A DNA stretch of 8,495 bases from an uncultured Chlorobiales bacterium. GTDB taxonomy: Bacteria > Bacteroidota > Chlorobiia > Chlorobiales > Chlorobiaceae. The notes beneath the pieces are model-generated. The model was not told where the DNA came from. It saw only the letters and a list, made by a program, of their open reading frames with translations, and ran no database searches. The stretch spans positions 1 to 8,495 of the forward strand of contig CAIUQW010000226.1 in NCBI GenBank assembly GCA_903901395.1, read 5' to 3'. The position numbers and the translations under genes are program-made. Positions 1 through 5,537 of the stretch are shown here, piece by piece. Position 1 is the first letter of the stretch, and every line of letters starts with the position of its first letter.

Positions 1-90
1 AAACAACTCCTGCGGCTCGCGGATAGTGCCGATAGCGTCGCCGATATACTGCATCAGCTGAAGCGCCTCGGGCAAAGTGATCGCGGTCAT
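1..90 (-). CDS. N-terminal fragment of a divergent gene, probably a sigma-54-dependent transcriptional activator
   Basis: Reading leftward from the ATG at 90-88, 30 codons stay open to the window edge and give MTAITLPEALQLMQYIGDAI followed by GTIREPQELF. The codons are GC-rich like those of the efflux genes. The fragment resembles, from memory, the lead-in to an N-terminal GAF domain in Fis-family sigma-54 activators, but 30 residues cannot prove a family. Context is the stronger argument: a near-consensus sigma-54 promoter and paired dyads lie between this start and the divergent tolC gene, as expected for a locally acting enhancer-binding protein. The nearer dyad begins 8 bp upstream of the start codon, so autoregulation is plausible. 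No clear ribosome binding site is visible. A different type of regulator (for example TetR, common beside efflux operons) remains possible. Confidence 0.6.
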   Translation of the reverse strand, partial: MTAITLPEALQLMQYIGDAIGTIREPQELF

Positions 91-97
91 GGACGAA

Positions 98-116
98 TTT
101 CTGATTATTTCGGAAT
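98..116. promoter_or_regulatory. Upstream dyad 1, candidate activator/operator site
   Basis: TTTCTGAT-TAT-TTCGGAAT is an imperfect inverted repeat that matches the second dyad (131-149) at 16 of 19 positions. Its centre (107) is 33 bp, about three helical turns, from the centre of the second site, so bound dimers could lie on the same face of the DNA. It lies 8 bp from the start codon of the leftward gene and about 154 bp upstream of the predicted tolC transcription start. The binding protein is inferred. Confidence 0.55.
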
Positions 117-130
117 CCTTTTTCCGGAAT

Positions 131-149
131 ATTCTGAATATTTCAGAAT
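131..149. promoter_or_regulatory. Upstream dyad 2 (perfect 8+8 bp palindrome), candidate activator/operator site
   Basis: ATTCTGAA-TAT-TTCAGAAT is a perfect 8-bp inverted repeat around a 3-bp centre. It is centred about 121 bp upstream of the predicted transcription start of tolC, a typical distance for a sigma-54 enhancer site. Together with dyad 1 it forms a tandem pair; the product of the divergent gene is the natural candidate to bind it. Confidence 0.65.
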
Positions 150-195
150 CAACCAAATCAACGAAACAGGTGTCATCAAAATTAACTCATTGGAA

Positions 196-216
196 AAAAG
201 AGGGTTACGCTCTTTT
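196..216. other. Small inverted repeat between the upstream dyads and the promoter
   Basis: AAAAGAG (196-202) and CTCTTTT (210-216) are perfect arms around a 7-base loop. The repeat lies in the AT-rich stretch between the candidate activator sites and the sigma-54 promoter. It could be a weak hairpin or a binding site, or could be chance. No convincing IHF consensus was found in this stretch, although a bend would be expected here if the sigma-54 model is right. Confidence 0.25.
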
Positions 217-234
217 ACAGCCTGAAGAAATTTA

Positions 235-250
235 TGGCACGGAAATTGTA
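235..250 (+). promoter_or_regulatory. Sigma-54 (-24/-12) promoter for the efflux operon
   Basis: TGGCACG-GAAA-TTGTA matches the sigma-54 consensus TGGCACG-N4-TTGCW except that the -12 GC is GT. The GG (236-237) to TG/GT spacing is as required. Transcription would start near 261, leaving a leader of about 25 bases to the preferred tolC start. The two dyads about 120 and 155 bp upstream fit the arrangement of activator-dependent sigma-54 promoters. No better sigma-70 promoter is visible in the same interval. Confidence 0.7.
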
Positions 251-285
251 CTTTATATGGTATCGATACAACCATGCATCATACC

Positions 286-1611
286 ATGAAGAAAAGAAAT
301 TCCATCGCCGCCCTGCTCCTGATTGCCGCCGCACTGACGGCAGAGCAGCCATTGCAGGCATCTGACAGCAACACGCCAGCCTCCGCGCTGACGCTCGACG
401 AGGCGCTACGCATGACCCGCGAGCACAATCCGAAAGCTCGGCAAGCCTCGGAGGAGGTCACGGCTGCCGATGCGAAGGTCGCCGAAAGCCGCAGCGCCTG
501 GTTCCCGCGAATTTCCGGCAAGGCGGGCTACCGCTACATCGATCCGGTCTCCAAAATCGACCTGCCGACCGGTTCCATGCAGTTCATGCCGAACAACAAT
601 TACGACGCGCGAATCACCGCCGAGATGATGATCTATGATTTCGGGCGCGCCGGAAGCACCGTCGATCTGGCAAAAGCCGGGCGCAACTCGGCCACCATCA
701 TGCAGGATATGACCCTGCGCGACCTGTCTCTGGCGACCGTCCAGAGCTTCTACTCCGTGCTCTTCCTGCAAGAGGCGGTGAAGGTGCAAGAGAAGGAGAT
801 CGCCGCGCTGCAAAAGAACCTCGACCACATGCAGAAGCGCTACGCCGAGGGCGCGGCCACCCGCTTCGACCTCTTGACCACGCAGGTGCGGCTCGCTTCA
901 GCCGGAAACCGCAAGATCGATCTGGAGTCGAAACTCCGCAATCAGGAGATCACGCTCCGCCGCCTCTGCGGTCTCGGCGAGCACGCGCCGCTGAACCTCA
1001 AGGGTTCGTTCGAGATTGCCGCCGCAGGGATGGATTCGGACAGACTCGCCGCTTCGGCGCTCGATCATCGCCCCGAAATGATGCTCGCCCGCGAGAACCT
1101 CAAGGCGGCATCGTCAAAAAAATCGCTTGCCGTCAGGGAGTTCCTGCCGAAAATCGTAGGCAGCGCTTCGTGGGGCAGCACCAACGGCTACGTGCCGGAC
1201 ATCGAAAAGATGCGCACCAACGTCGCCGCGGGCGTGGAGCTTCAGGTGCCGATCTTCGACGGATTTCGCAAAAGCGCGTCGCTCCGGGAGGCCGCCGCGA
1301 TGAAACGTTCGGCGGAGCAGGCGAGAATCGACGCCGAGGAGATGACCCGCGCCGAGGTTCAGCAGTCGCTCAACGACCTCAACAGCAGTCGGGAGAAGAT
1401 CGAAACGACGCGCCTTCAGGTTTCGCAGGCTGACCTTGCGGCCCAGCACGCGCGAATCCGCTATAACAACGGCCTGGCGACAACGCTCGACCTGCTCGAT
1501 GCTGAAGCGGCGCTTGCCGAGGCGGAGCTGGCGAACCTGCAAGCCCGCTATGAATATGTTCTTAACGCCTATTCGGTCAGACGCGCCTCGGGCGATCTGA
1601 TCAGGCAATAA
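286..1611 (+). CDS. tolC: TolC-family outer membrane efflux protein
   Basis: Outer-membrane channel of a tripartite export system. It forms a trimeric barrel plus a periplasmic alpha-helical tunnel that receives substrates from the EmrA-type adaptor encoded two genes downstream. The 441-residue product opens with MKKRNS, a hydrophobic stretch and a likely signal-peptidase I site around PLQAS; no lipobox cysteine is seen. The body has the two-fold repeat of outer-membrane efflux proteins: each half is heptad-rich, and the paired motifs AEGAATRFDLLTTQVRL and NNGLATTLDLLDAEAAL mark equivalent helices. Length is normal for the family. An in-frame ATG at 274 would add four residues (MHHT); 286 is preferred because it gives a standard signal peptide start and more room after the predicted transcription start near 261. 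No Shine-Dalgarno is visible for either. It is the first gene of the operon, and the universal stress protein gene follows after 11 bp. Confidence 0.93.
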   Translation: MKKRNSIAALLLIAAALTAEQPLQASDSNTPASALTLDEALRMTREHNPKARQASEEVTAADAKVAESRSAWFPRISGKAGYRYIDPVSKIDLPTGSMQFMPNNNYDARITAEMMIYDFGRAGSTVDLAKAGRNSATIMQDMTLRDLSLATVQSFYSVLFLQEAVKVQEKEIAALQKNLDHMQKRYAEGAATRFDLLTTQVRLASAGNRKIDLESKLRNQEITLRRLCGLGEHAPLNLKGSFEIAAAGMDSDRLAASALDHRPEMMLARENLKAASSKKSLAVREFLPKIVGSASWGSTNGYVPDIEKMRTNVAAGVELQVPIFDGFRKSASLREAAAMKRSAEQARIDAEEMTRAEVQQSLNDLNSSREKIETTRLQVSQADLAAQHARIRYNNGLATTLDLLDAEAALAEAELANLQARYEYVLNAYSVRRASGDLIRQ

Positions 1612-1622
1612 TCGGAGATCCC

Positions 1623-2105
1623 ATGACGACCACTATCGCAAGACCATCGAAAACCATTCTCTGCCCGGTTGACTTCTCGCCTTCATCCGAGAAGGCGCTG
1701 CTTCACGCCGCCGAGCACTATGCCAGCGGCGCGGAACTGATCGTGCTGCACGTCGGCAACACCGGCGCGGGCGACCGCGGGACGCTGCTCAAGGAGCATC
1801 TCCATCAGTTTTCAAGATATTCCGACCTGCTTTCAACCTACGGATGCCAGGTGCGCTTCGCCATCGAGTATGGCCCGACCGCAGCGACCATCATCGATTA
1901 TGCGAAAAAAATCGCTGCCGACATGATTGTGCTCGGTTCGCACGGCGCGAGCGGCATTCACCGTCTGCTGGTCGGGAGCACCGCCGAGTCGGTCATGCGC
2001 CACGCGCCGTGCCCGGTGCTGGTGCTCCGCTCGCAGGACAGCGCGGCAGCGACGGAACAGCGCTATACATCGCCAGTCCAAGTTTCAGCAAACATTAACG
2101 ATTGA
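1623..2105 (+). CDS. Universal stress protein (UspA family), ATP-binding type
   Basis: Cytoplasmic 160-residue single-domain Usp protein. It starts with the typical beta strand TILCPVDFSPSSEKAL (residues 11-26). Near the C-terminus it carries the ATP-binding signature G-2X-G-9X-G-S/T: GSHG at 105-108, nine residues, then G118-S119. This puts it in the nucleotide-binding (MJ0577-like) branch rather than the non-binding UspA branch. A GGAG (1614-1617) precedes the ATG at good distance, one of the few clear ribosome binding sites here. It sits between tolC and the adaptor gene with gaps of 11 and 9 bp, so it is almost certainly co-transcribed with the pump. Its role there is not known; stress or nucleotide sensing tied to efflux is a guess. 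The last 20 or so residues are a non-conserved tail. Confidence 0.93.
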   Translation: MTTTIARPSKTILCPVDFSPSSEKALLHAAEHYASGAELIVLHVGNTGAGDRGTLLKEHLHQFSRYSDLLSTYGCQVRFAIEYGPTAATIIDYAKKIAADMIVLGSHGASGIHRLLVGSTAESVMRHAPCPVLVLRSQDSAAATEQRYTSPVQVSANIND

Positions 2106-2114
2106 TTCAGACCC

Positions 2115-3101
2115 ATGGCAGAAACGCAGCAACCCAAACCCGAAGCGCCGACCAACGGCAAGCCAAAACAGGAGCGCTCGTGGATACGCATGGCGATATT
2201 CGGCGTCATCCTTGCCGTCGGCGTCGTCTGGGGCGGTAACAAGCTCGTCCGCTCGTTCAGCTACGAAGAGACCGACGATGCGCAAGTCACCGGTAACATC
2301 TACCCGGTCATTCCGCGCGTGCCCGGTAAGGTCGTCGAGGTGCTCGCCAAAGACAACCAGATCGTCCAGAAAGGCGACGTGCTTCTCCGCATCGATCCCT
2401 CGGACTACCAGATTCGGCGCGACATGGCCGAGGCGCAGCTTCTCAAGGCTCAGGCATCGGTATCGGGGGCGCAGGCCGACATCGCCGAAGCCGCGGCGAA
2501 CCAGACGAAGCTCGATGCCGACCTTCGCCGAAGCCGCAATCTCCAGCGGCAGGATGTGATCTCCCGCGCGGAACTCGATGCAGCAACGGCTGGCGCTACC
2601 GCCTCGACGGCAAAACATGCCGCTGCCGGTGACAAGTACAAGGCAGCTCAGGCACAGGTGAAGCAGGCCGAAGCGGAACTCAAAAACGCCGAACTTCAGC
2701 TTTCGTGGACAACCGTCACGGCTCCGGAGGCGGGACATGTGTCGAAAAAGAACATCCAGCCCGGCCAGTATGTCGCTCCCGGCCAGCAGCTCATCGCCAT
2801 CGTCGGCAGCGGCGACTTGTGGGTGGTGGCCAACTTCAAGGAGACGCAGCTTACGCACATGAAACCCGGCCAGCCGGTTATCGTCATGGTCGATGCATTT
2901 CCCGGCAAGGAGTTCAAAGGCCACATCGACTCGATCTCCGCAGGCACCGGCGCGCAGTTCGCTCTCTTGCCGCCCGATAACGCCAGCGGCAACTTCGTGA
3001 AGGTGACGCAGCGCGTACCGGTCAAGATCGTTTTCGATGAAAAACCCGACGCGCCGCTTGCCGCCGGAATGAATGTGATTGTTGAAGTGAAGGTGAAGTG
3101 A
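2115..3101 (+). CDS. emrA: EmrA/HlyD-type membrane fusion protein (multidrug efflux adaptor)
   Basis: Periplasmic adaptor anchored in the inner membrane. It links an MFS pump to the TolC channel. The 328 residues comprise a charged cytoplasmic N-tail, one membrane helix (about 24-45), a first lipoyl/barrel half with TDDAQVTGNIYPVIPRVPG (53-71) and GDVLLRIDPSDY, a long Ala/Gln/Lys-rich coiled coil (about 102-197), the second lipoyl half (TVTAPEAGHVSKKNIQPGQYV) and a beta-barrel with NFKETQL and SISAGTGAQFALLPPDNASG. The last segment is diagnostic of EmrA-type adaptors that work with DHA2 transporters. Length is usual, if slightly short. The start lies 9 bp after the usp stop, with no obvious Shine-Dalgarno, suggesting translational coupling. 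The partner pump gene is not immediately adjacent: about 330 bp of hairpin repeats intervene. Confidence 0.94.
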   Translation: MAETQQPKPEAPTNGKPKQERSWIRMAIFGVILAVGVVWGGNKLVRSFSYEETDDAQVTGNIYPVIPRVPGKVVEVLAKDNQIVQKGDVLLRIDPSDYQIRRDMAEAQLLKAQASVSGAQADIAEAAANQTKLDADLRRSRNLQRQDVISRAELDAATAGATASTAKHAAAGDKYKAAQAQVKQAEAELKNAELQLSWTTVTAPEAGHVSKKNIQPGQYVAPGQQLIAIVGSGDLWVVANFKETQLTHMKPGQPVIVMVDAFPGKEFKGHIDSISAGTGAQFALLPPDNASGNFVKVTQRVPVKIVFDEKPDAPLAAGMNVIVEVKVK

Positions 3102-3158
3102 TGGGTGGGGGTGTACTGCGACTCAAATGACAATCACCTGTAAACCCACACATCAAAG

Positions 3159-3186
3159 AATAATTGGGCTGAAGCCCTGAATTATT
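3159..3186 (+). terminator. Stem-loop after emrA, possible (attenuating) terminator
   Basis: AATAATT (3159-3165) pairs with AATTATT (3180-3186) and GGGCT with AGCCC inside it, with a two-base bulge. The stem ends in a T-rich run, so it resembles a rho-independent, potentially bidirectional terminator. It is also the first member of the hairpin array, so it may be a repeat unit rather than a dedicated terminator. If it works, it would reduce read-through from tolC-usp-emrA into emrB. Confidence 0.4.
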
Positions 3187-3370
3187 TTGTGTTATGACAG
3201 AACCCCGGCTTGAAAGCCGGGGCTATGAGAATGTAAGATTGCTGAATATCCGTCGGGTTAAAACCCTCCTGAATGAAAAGCAAGGTTATGCTTTCCTTCC
3301 GACAGTTCTGGCCCGTCGATAATAATTGCCCCGGACTTCAGTCCGGGGTTCTTCTGGCTAAAAAATATCC

Positions 3371-3390
3371 GGGCTTTAGCCCAATTTTTT
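3371..3390 (+). terminator. Hairpin followed by a T run just upstream of emrB
   Basis: GGGCT-TT-AGCCC (3371-3382) is followed by AA and TTTTTT (3385-3390), the classical layout of an intrinsic terminator, though the stem is only 5 bp. It lies about 40 bp before the emrB start. If functional it would separate emrB transcription from the upstream genes. It is equally well explained as the last unit of the hairpin array. Confidence 0.35.
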
Positions 3391-3429
3391 CAGAAAAGAT
3401 AGTTGCGACTCTTTGTCGCTAAAGTAATC

Positions 3430-5034
3430 ATGTCAGAAAATACTGCAAAAGCCATTCCGGGCGCTAAGCCGCCGGAGAATCACTACGAGACCGGCATCAG
3501 GAAGTGGATCATCACGGTGACGGTCATCGTGGCGGCCATGCTTGAACTGATCGACACCACCATCGTCAACGTCGCCCTGAACCACATCAGCGGCAACCTC
3601 GGCGCGAGCATCGAGGATGTCTCTTACGTCGTCACGAGTTACGCCATCGCCAACGTCATCGTCATTCCGCTGTCGGGATTCCTCGGCAACCTTTTCGGGC
3701 GGCGCACCTACTTCGTCGGCTCGATCCTGCTCTTTACGATCGCCTCGTTTTTCTGCGGCATCTCTACTAACATCTGGATGCTGGTCTTTTTCCGCTTCAT
3801 TCAGGGCATCGGCGGCGGCGGACTCCTGCCGACCTCGCAGGCGATTCTCTATGAAACCTTCAAGCCCCAGGAGCGCGGCGCGGCGACAGGCATCTTTTCG
3901 ATGGGCCTCGTGCTCGGCCCGACCATCGGCCCGCTGCTTGGCGGCTGGCTGGTGGATTACTTCGCCTGGGAGTGGTGTTTTTTCGTCAACATCCCCATTG
4001 GCTTGGTCGCCATCTGGGCGGCGCTGAGCTTCGTCAATGAGCCGAAGGTGACGCATGTGGTCGAAAAGATCGACTGGGCGGGCATCGGCCTTCTGGCCGC
4101 AGGCATCGGTTCGCTCCAGTTCGTGCTCGAACGGGGCGAGCAGAAGGATTGGTTCCAGACTGATTACATCGTCTGGTTTACCATTATTGCCGTAGTCTCG
4201 CTTGTCGGTTTCGTTTGGCGTGAGCTGCACACGGAGCACCCGGCGGTCGATCTCTCCGTGCTTGGCCGGAGCAAGAACCTGGCCATCGCCGCCGTTTTGA
4301 CCTTCATCGTCGGCTTCGGCCTCTACGGTTCGCTTTTCGTCTTTCCGGTTTTCGTGCAGCGGTTGCTCGGCTTCACGGCGCTCCTGACCGGCCTGGTGCT
4401 TTTTCCCAGCGCCATGCTCACCGGAGTTATCTCGATGCCGCTTGGCATCGCTTTGCAGAAAGGCGCGTCGCCGAAGCTGCTCATGACCATCGGCATGGGT
4501 TCATTTTTTCTCTTCTGTTGGGAGCTTGGCATGCAGACCTTGCAGTCGGGCGCGGAGAACTTTTTCCTCATCCTGCTCATTCGCGGCCTCGCGCTCGGCT
4601 TCATCTTCATCCCTGTCACGCTGCTCGCCGTCACCGGTTTACATGGACGGGACATCGGCCAGGCAACGGGACTGAACAACATGGTACGCCAGCTCGGCGG
4701 CTCCTTCGGCATCGCCATCACCAACACCTACGTCGCCCAGCGCGTAGCCGCGCACCGCATCGAGCTGCTCAGCCACCTCTCGCCGTACGACACCGCGGCG
4801 ACCGAACGGCTGCAAGGCATGACGCAAGCATTCAGCCGGTACGCGACGTCGCCGGTCGAAGCGAAACAGGCCGCAATGGCCGCGCTCGAAGGCATCGTCA
4901 CCCGCCAGAGCTACTACCTTGCCTACATGGACGCCTTCAAACTGATCGCCATCCTCTTCGCCGTCTGCCTGCCGTTATTGCTATTTATTCGGGTGGATAA
5001 AAAAGAAAAGGTGGATATGTCGTCGGCGCATTAG
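3430..5034 (+). CDS. emrB: EmrB-type multidrug efflux MFS transporter (DHA2 family, 14 membrane helices)
   Basis: Inner-membrane proton-driven drug exporter that would hand substrates to the EmrA-type adaptor and TolC channel encoded upstream. The 534-residue product has a short polar N-terminus and then about 14 hydrophobic helices. DHA2 motifs are clear: motif D1 ELIDTTIVNVALNHISG (39-55), motif A GNLFGRRTYFVG (86-97), motif B RFIQGIGGGG (122-131) and the antiporter motif C GLVLGPTIGPLLGGW (159-173). Length is slightly above that of E. coli EmrB. The frame stays open back to a TTG at 3403, but that codon lies inside a repeat hairpin, so the ATG at 3430 is chosen. No Shine-Dalgarno is visible. 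A GCGAC/GTCGC stem (3405-3419) ends 10 bases before the ATG and could affect translation. EmrA and EmrB genes are normally adjacent, so the 328-bp repeat-filled gap is unusual. Confidence 0.94.
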   Translation: MSENTAKAIPGAKPPENHYETGIRKWIITVTVIVAAMLELIDTTIVNVALNHISGNLGASIEDVSYVVTSYAIANVIVIPLSGFLGNLFGRRTYFVGSILLFTIASFFCGISTNIWMLVFFRFIQGIGGGGLLPTSQAILYETFKPQERGAATGIFSMGLVLGPTIGPLLGGWLVDYFAWEWCFFVNIPIGLVAIWAALSFVNEPKVTHVVEKIDWAGIGLLAAGIGSLQFVLERGEQKDWFQTDYIVWFTIIAVVSLVGFVWRELHTEHPAVDLSVLGRSKNLAIAAVLTFIVGFGLYGSLFVFPVFVQRLLGFTALLTGLVLFPSAMLTGVISMPLGIALQKGASPKLLMTIGMGSFFLFCWELGMQTLQSGAENFFLILLIRGLALGFIFIPVTLLAVTGLHGRDIGQATGLNNMVRQLGGSFGIAITNTYVAQRVAAHRIELLSHLSPYDTAATERLQGMTQAFSRYATSPVEAKQAAMAALEGIVTRQSYYLAYMDAFKLIAILFAVCLPLLLFIRVDKKEKVDMSSAH

Positions 5035-5064
5035 ATGTTCCCGCAAGAAAGAATCTCTTCGTAG

Positions 5065-5086
5065 GGGCGTGCCTGTGTGTACGCCC
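5065..5086 (+). terminator. Stem-loop downstream of emrB, possible terminator or dispersed repeat
   Basis: GGGCGT (5065-5070) and ACGCCC (5081-5086) form a perfect 6-bp GC-rich stem around a 10-base loop, 30 bp after the emrB stop. The following TTCC is not a real U-tract, so intrinsic termination is uncertain. The flanking GTAGGGGCG...CGCCCTTC pattern looks like dispersed intergenic palindromes seen in many bacteria. Confidence 0.4.
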
Positions 5087-5257
5087 TTCCACATGTTTCA
5101 ATCCCCTCGACAAAATCCCCGCCACACCTGCCTTTCACTTTCGATCCAGCAACCGATGTTGACTTTTCAAGACAAAAACGCGAGAGGACTTCTCGGCTCG
5201 CATTGAGTCAGTGCTGATTTCTCTTAGACACCCGAGCAAATTGTTCGTTGCAAGCGC

Positions 5258-5286
5258 TTGAAAATTACGTGAAATAATCGTATATA
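5258..5286 (+). promoter_or_regulatory. Weak sigma-70-type promoter candidate
   Basis: TTGAAA and TATATA are separated by exactly 17 bases, a fair match to TTGACA-N17-TATAAT. It points toward the kinase gene but lies about 250 bp upstream, so it would imply a long leader or a small RNA. AT-rich DNA yields such matches by chance. Confidence 0.25.
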
Positions 5287-5377
5287 GAAAATGTAAGCCA
5301 CGCCGTCGAGCTTATTTTGTACCCCTTTTGAGATGGCTCATGAACGCGATGATGCTTCGATGACCTTGCTTGATTGC

Positions 5378-5396
5378 CGATATATCAGATATGTCG
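5378..5396. promoter_or_regulatory. 19-bp dyad upstream of the kinase gene, candidate operator
   Basis: CGATATATC-A-GATATGTCG is an inverted repeat with 8 of 9 arm positions pairing, about 140 bp upstream of the kinase start. Its symmetry and length suit a dimeric DNA-binding protein. No regulator with a recognisable DNA-binding domain is encoded in the window's right part, so any partner is unknown. Confidence 0.35.
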
Positions 5397-5537
5397 AAAA
5401 AATGTTTTTGCTATGCGCGAACGAGAATTAGTTCTTTGACGAATTGATTTAGTATTCTAAGTGCCCGAATTATGTGCTGTTATTACGTTTATGCGCGATC
5501 ACATTTTTAGCAATCAAACAACTAATCTTAATAAGAG

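Larger units (their letters stand above)
3159..3419. repeat. Array of short GC-rich hairpins between emrA and emrB
   Basis: Five hairpins share one design, a perfect stem closing on a two-base loop. They are GGGCT-GA-AGCCC (3166-3177), a 9-bp CCCCGGCTT stem around GA (3203-3222), GGGTT-AA-AACCC (3255-3266), a 9-bp CCCCGGACT stem around TC (3329-3348) and GGGCT-TT-AGCCC (3371-3382). The loop bases are GA/AA in the first three and the complements TC/TT in the last two, so the block looks like two groups in opposite orientation. Two further stems with larger loops lie at 3277-3294 (AAAGCA/TGCTTT) and 3405-3419 (GCGAC/GTCGC). AATAATTG occurs twice, at 3159 and 3321. From memory this resembles dispersed intergenic repeats of green sulfur bacteria, possibly REP-like elements; no transposase is present here. 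Confidence 0.75.
5087..5537. other. Non-coding junction from GC-rich to AT-rich DNA
   Basis: No gene of convincing length is seen on either strand. Composition shifts through this interval: the text up to about 5160 still looks like the chromosome to the left, and beyond about 5220 it becomes AT-rich like the kinase genes. It contains a perfect palindrome CAAGCGCTTG (5251-5260), a weak promoter candidate (5258-5286), a weak stem TAAGC/GCTTA (5293-5314) followed by TTTT, and a 19-bp dyad (5378-5396). No tRNA, integrase or direct-repeat attachment site was found. Confidence 0.6.

Noticed and set aside
77..289. Rightward 70-codon open frame in the tolC upstream region
   Set aside because: It overlaps the divergent start, both dyads and the sigma-54 promoter, has no recognisable protein features or ribosome binding site, and ends inside tolC. 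It looks like chance.
406..828. Long leftward open frame inside tolC (and similar ones inside emrA, usp and emrB, such as 2085-2924 and 3433-4239)
   Set aside because: These are antisense shadows of GC-rich genes: Arg/Asp/His-rich translations with no family features. The sense-strand products are clear.
3403..3429. Upstream TTG start giving EmrB nine extra residues
   Set aside because: The extension is encoded by a repeat hairpin (GCGAC/GTCGC) and has no ribosome binding site; the ATG at 3430 gives a normal DHA2 N-terminus.
5095..5106. GTTTCAATCCCC, which resembles the end of some CRISPR repeats
   Set aside because: Only one copy is present, with no regularly spaced repeats or cas genes in the window.
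5436..5458. TTGACG followed by TATTCT as a promoter for the kinase gene
   Set aside because: The spacer is only 11 bases, too short for a sigma-70 promoter.
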